14,457 nt of DNA from Candidatus Iainarchaeum sp. (GTDB lineage: Archaea; Iainarchaeota; Iainarchaeia; JAGGVJ01): NCBI GenBank assembly GCA_021158055.1, contig JAGGVJ010000002.1, forward strand, positions 1-14,457, read 5' to 3'. How positions within the stretch are numbered: the stretch's first letter is position 1; each line of letters opens with the position of its first letter. Made by a program: the position numbers and the translations under genes. Below the pieces are notes generated by a model. It had not been told where the DNA came from. It did not search any database and saw only the letters and a list, made by a program, of their open reading frames with translations. Shown here one piece after another: positions 13,622 to 14,457 of this stretch.

Positions 13622-13753
13622 ATCAAACTTTCCGACTGCAAAATTCAAATGATTCGCTGTCTAATCAATCCTTACATCAATCAACTCTTGCATTACTCAG
13701 TTCTTACATATTACACAGTAAACTATTATAAAATTATCAGTCAAAAAGGGCAA
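13622..13753. other. Non-coding gap between the hydrolase and the GGGPS pair
   Basis: The gap between the GGGPS paralog A start and the hydrolase stop is 274 bp. This part is AT-rich with scattered atcaatc words and no supported gene. It is probably the leader or promoter region of the GGGPS transcript. Confidence 0.4.
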
Positions 13754-13785
13754 GTTATTTCGTCAAAAGACGGAAACCAAATAAC
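13754..13785. other. Nested inverted repeat (possible structured RNA or 3' end element)
   Basis: Outer arms gttattt (13754-13760) and aaataac (13779-13785) enclose inner arms cgtc (13761-13764) and gacg (13769-13772) around an aaaa loop, with a 6-nt bulge (gaaacc) on one side. The two stems stack directly on the 5' side. It lies about 30 nt beyond the stop of the minus-strand hydrolase, so it may end that transcript, or fold in the leader of the GGGPS mRNA. The pairing is seen; the role is inferred. Confidence 0.4.
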
Positions 13786-13814
13786 TGCAATGACATTCAA
13801 TAGATTAGAGCTAT

Positions 13815-14447
13815 TCAGAAAAACAAAAACGCTTTTTTAAGGTCTGACTTTGCGTTTCTGCTGACAGGACCGTGGCCCGGCAAAAGTGTTTCAAATCCAA
13901 GACCGGATATCTTTTCAAGCGACTTTTTCAGTTCATCCAGACTGCCACCATGCAAGTCAACCCTTCCGATGCTTCCCCCTGAAAACAACAAATCCCCGGA
14001 AAACAACAGCTTGTTTTTCCTGTCAAAAAACACAACGCTTCCCTTTGAGTGGCCTGGAGTGGAAAACACTTCAAGACTGATCTTTCCGCATTCAATGACA
14101 TCGCCGTCACCGATTTCCCTGTGCACCACAGGCATTACCGGTTCAAACTCACTGAAAAGAGACGCACAGGTATGCTCAGGAGTCAGGTTCCTTGCGTCCT
14201 CAACACCCATTGAAACTGATTTAAAGACGTGGTCGCATGCAATGTGGTCAAAATGATTGTGAGTGTTCAAGACAACATCTATTGAATCGCTGGTCAATCC
14301 GATGTCTGAAAGCGAATCAAGAAGGTTTTGCTTGTCAACGCCCGTGTCAATCAATATGTTTTGATCGCCGCTGCTCAAAAGATACACGTTCGAGCCGAAA
14401 CCCGACTCCTTCAAAACCCACACTCCTTCACACACTCTTTCAAACAA
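13815..14447 (-). CDS. Metallo-beta-lactamase-fold hydrolase (glyoxalase II-like)
   Basis: A 210-residue single-domain metallo-beta-lactamase fold with a full set of metal ligands: His63, His65, Asp67 and His68 in THNHFDHI, His133 in TPGHSKGS, Asp152 in SGDLLF, and His192 in LPGHGP. Such proteins hydrolyse thioesters, lactones or phosphoesters; the short single-domain form with two metal sites is closest to the glyoxalase II-like group, but the substrate is unknown. The start is a TTG at 14445-14447: an AGGTG site at the window edge (14453-14457) precedes it by 5 nt, the same arrangement as in other genes here. It is on the same strand as the GGGPS pair but 274 bp upstream, so a shared transcript is uncertain. 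Confidence 0.88.
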   Translation of the reverse strand: MFERVCEGVWVLKESGFGSNVYLLSSGDQNILIDTGVDKQNLLDSLSDIGLTSDSIDVVLNTHNHFDHIACDHVFKSVSMGVEDARNLTPEHTCASLFSEFEPVMPVVHREIGDGDVIECGKISLEVFSTPGHSKGSVVFFDRKNKLLFSGDLLFSGGSIGRVDLHGGSLDELKKSLEKISGLGFETLLPGHGPVSRNAKSDLKKAFLFF

Positions 14448-14457
14448 AAAAACACCT

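Overview
The window looks archaeal. Five lines of evidence point this way: a mevalonate-pathway block (HMG-CoA synthase, thiolase, DUF35 OB-fold protein), two tandem genes of the geranylgeranylglyceryl phosphate synthase (GGGPS) family, a geranylgeranyl reductase with its ferredoxin, an archaeal TYW1-type wyosine enzyme, and an archaeal-type class I aldolase. Signals agree: most starts have a GGTG(A)-type ribosome binding site 4-5 nt upstream, and TATA-like boxes sit at archaeal distances. Short genes, tight overlaps, small membrane proteins and a secreted DUF2341 protein would fit a DPANN-type lineage, but that placement is inference from gene style, not phylogeny.

Layout. 1-418 (-): 5' part of a secreted DUF2341 protein, preceded by a 17-bp triple repeat. 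757-3430 (+): HMG-CoA synthase, acetyl-CoA acetyltransferase, DUF35 protein, with a perfect 16-bp palindrome and a TATA box in front. 3501-5486 (-): TYW1-like radical SAM enzyme and, upstream of it, a class I aldolase. 5606-6199 (+): a promoter, a 24-bp tandem repeat leader, a PRC-barrel protein and a 49-residue two-helix membrane protein. 6186-8823 (-): ferredoxin, geranylgeranyl reductase, then an NFACT-family protein with no NFACT-R domain. 9061-10748 (-): a membrane-anchored coiled-coil protein ending in a transglutaminase-like domain with Ser in place of the catalytic Cys, plus a 63-residue membrane protein. 10969-11991 (+): an extended SDR epimerase. 12030-13540 (-): two overlapping GGGPS paralogs. 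13815-14447 (-): a metallo-beta-lactamase-fold hydrolase.

How the genes fit together. Three units cover separate stages of ether-lipid synthesis: acetyl-CoA to HMG-CoA (757-3430), attachment of the prenyl chain to glycerol-1-phosphate (12030-13540), and saturation of the chains (7454-8823). The most unusual feature is the GGGPS pair. Each copy has lost a different part of the canonical phosphate-binding site, so at least one has probably diverged in function. I found no tRNA, rRNA, CRISPR array, transposase or integrase.
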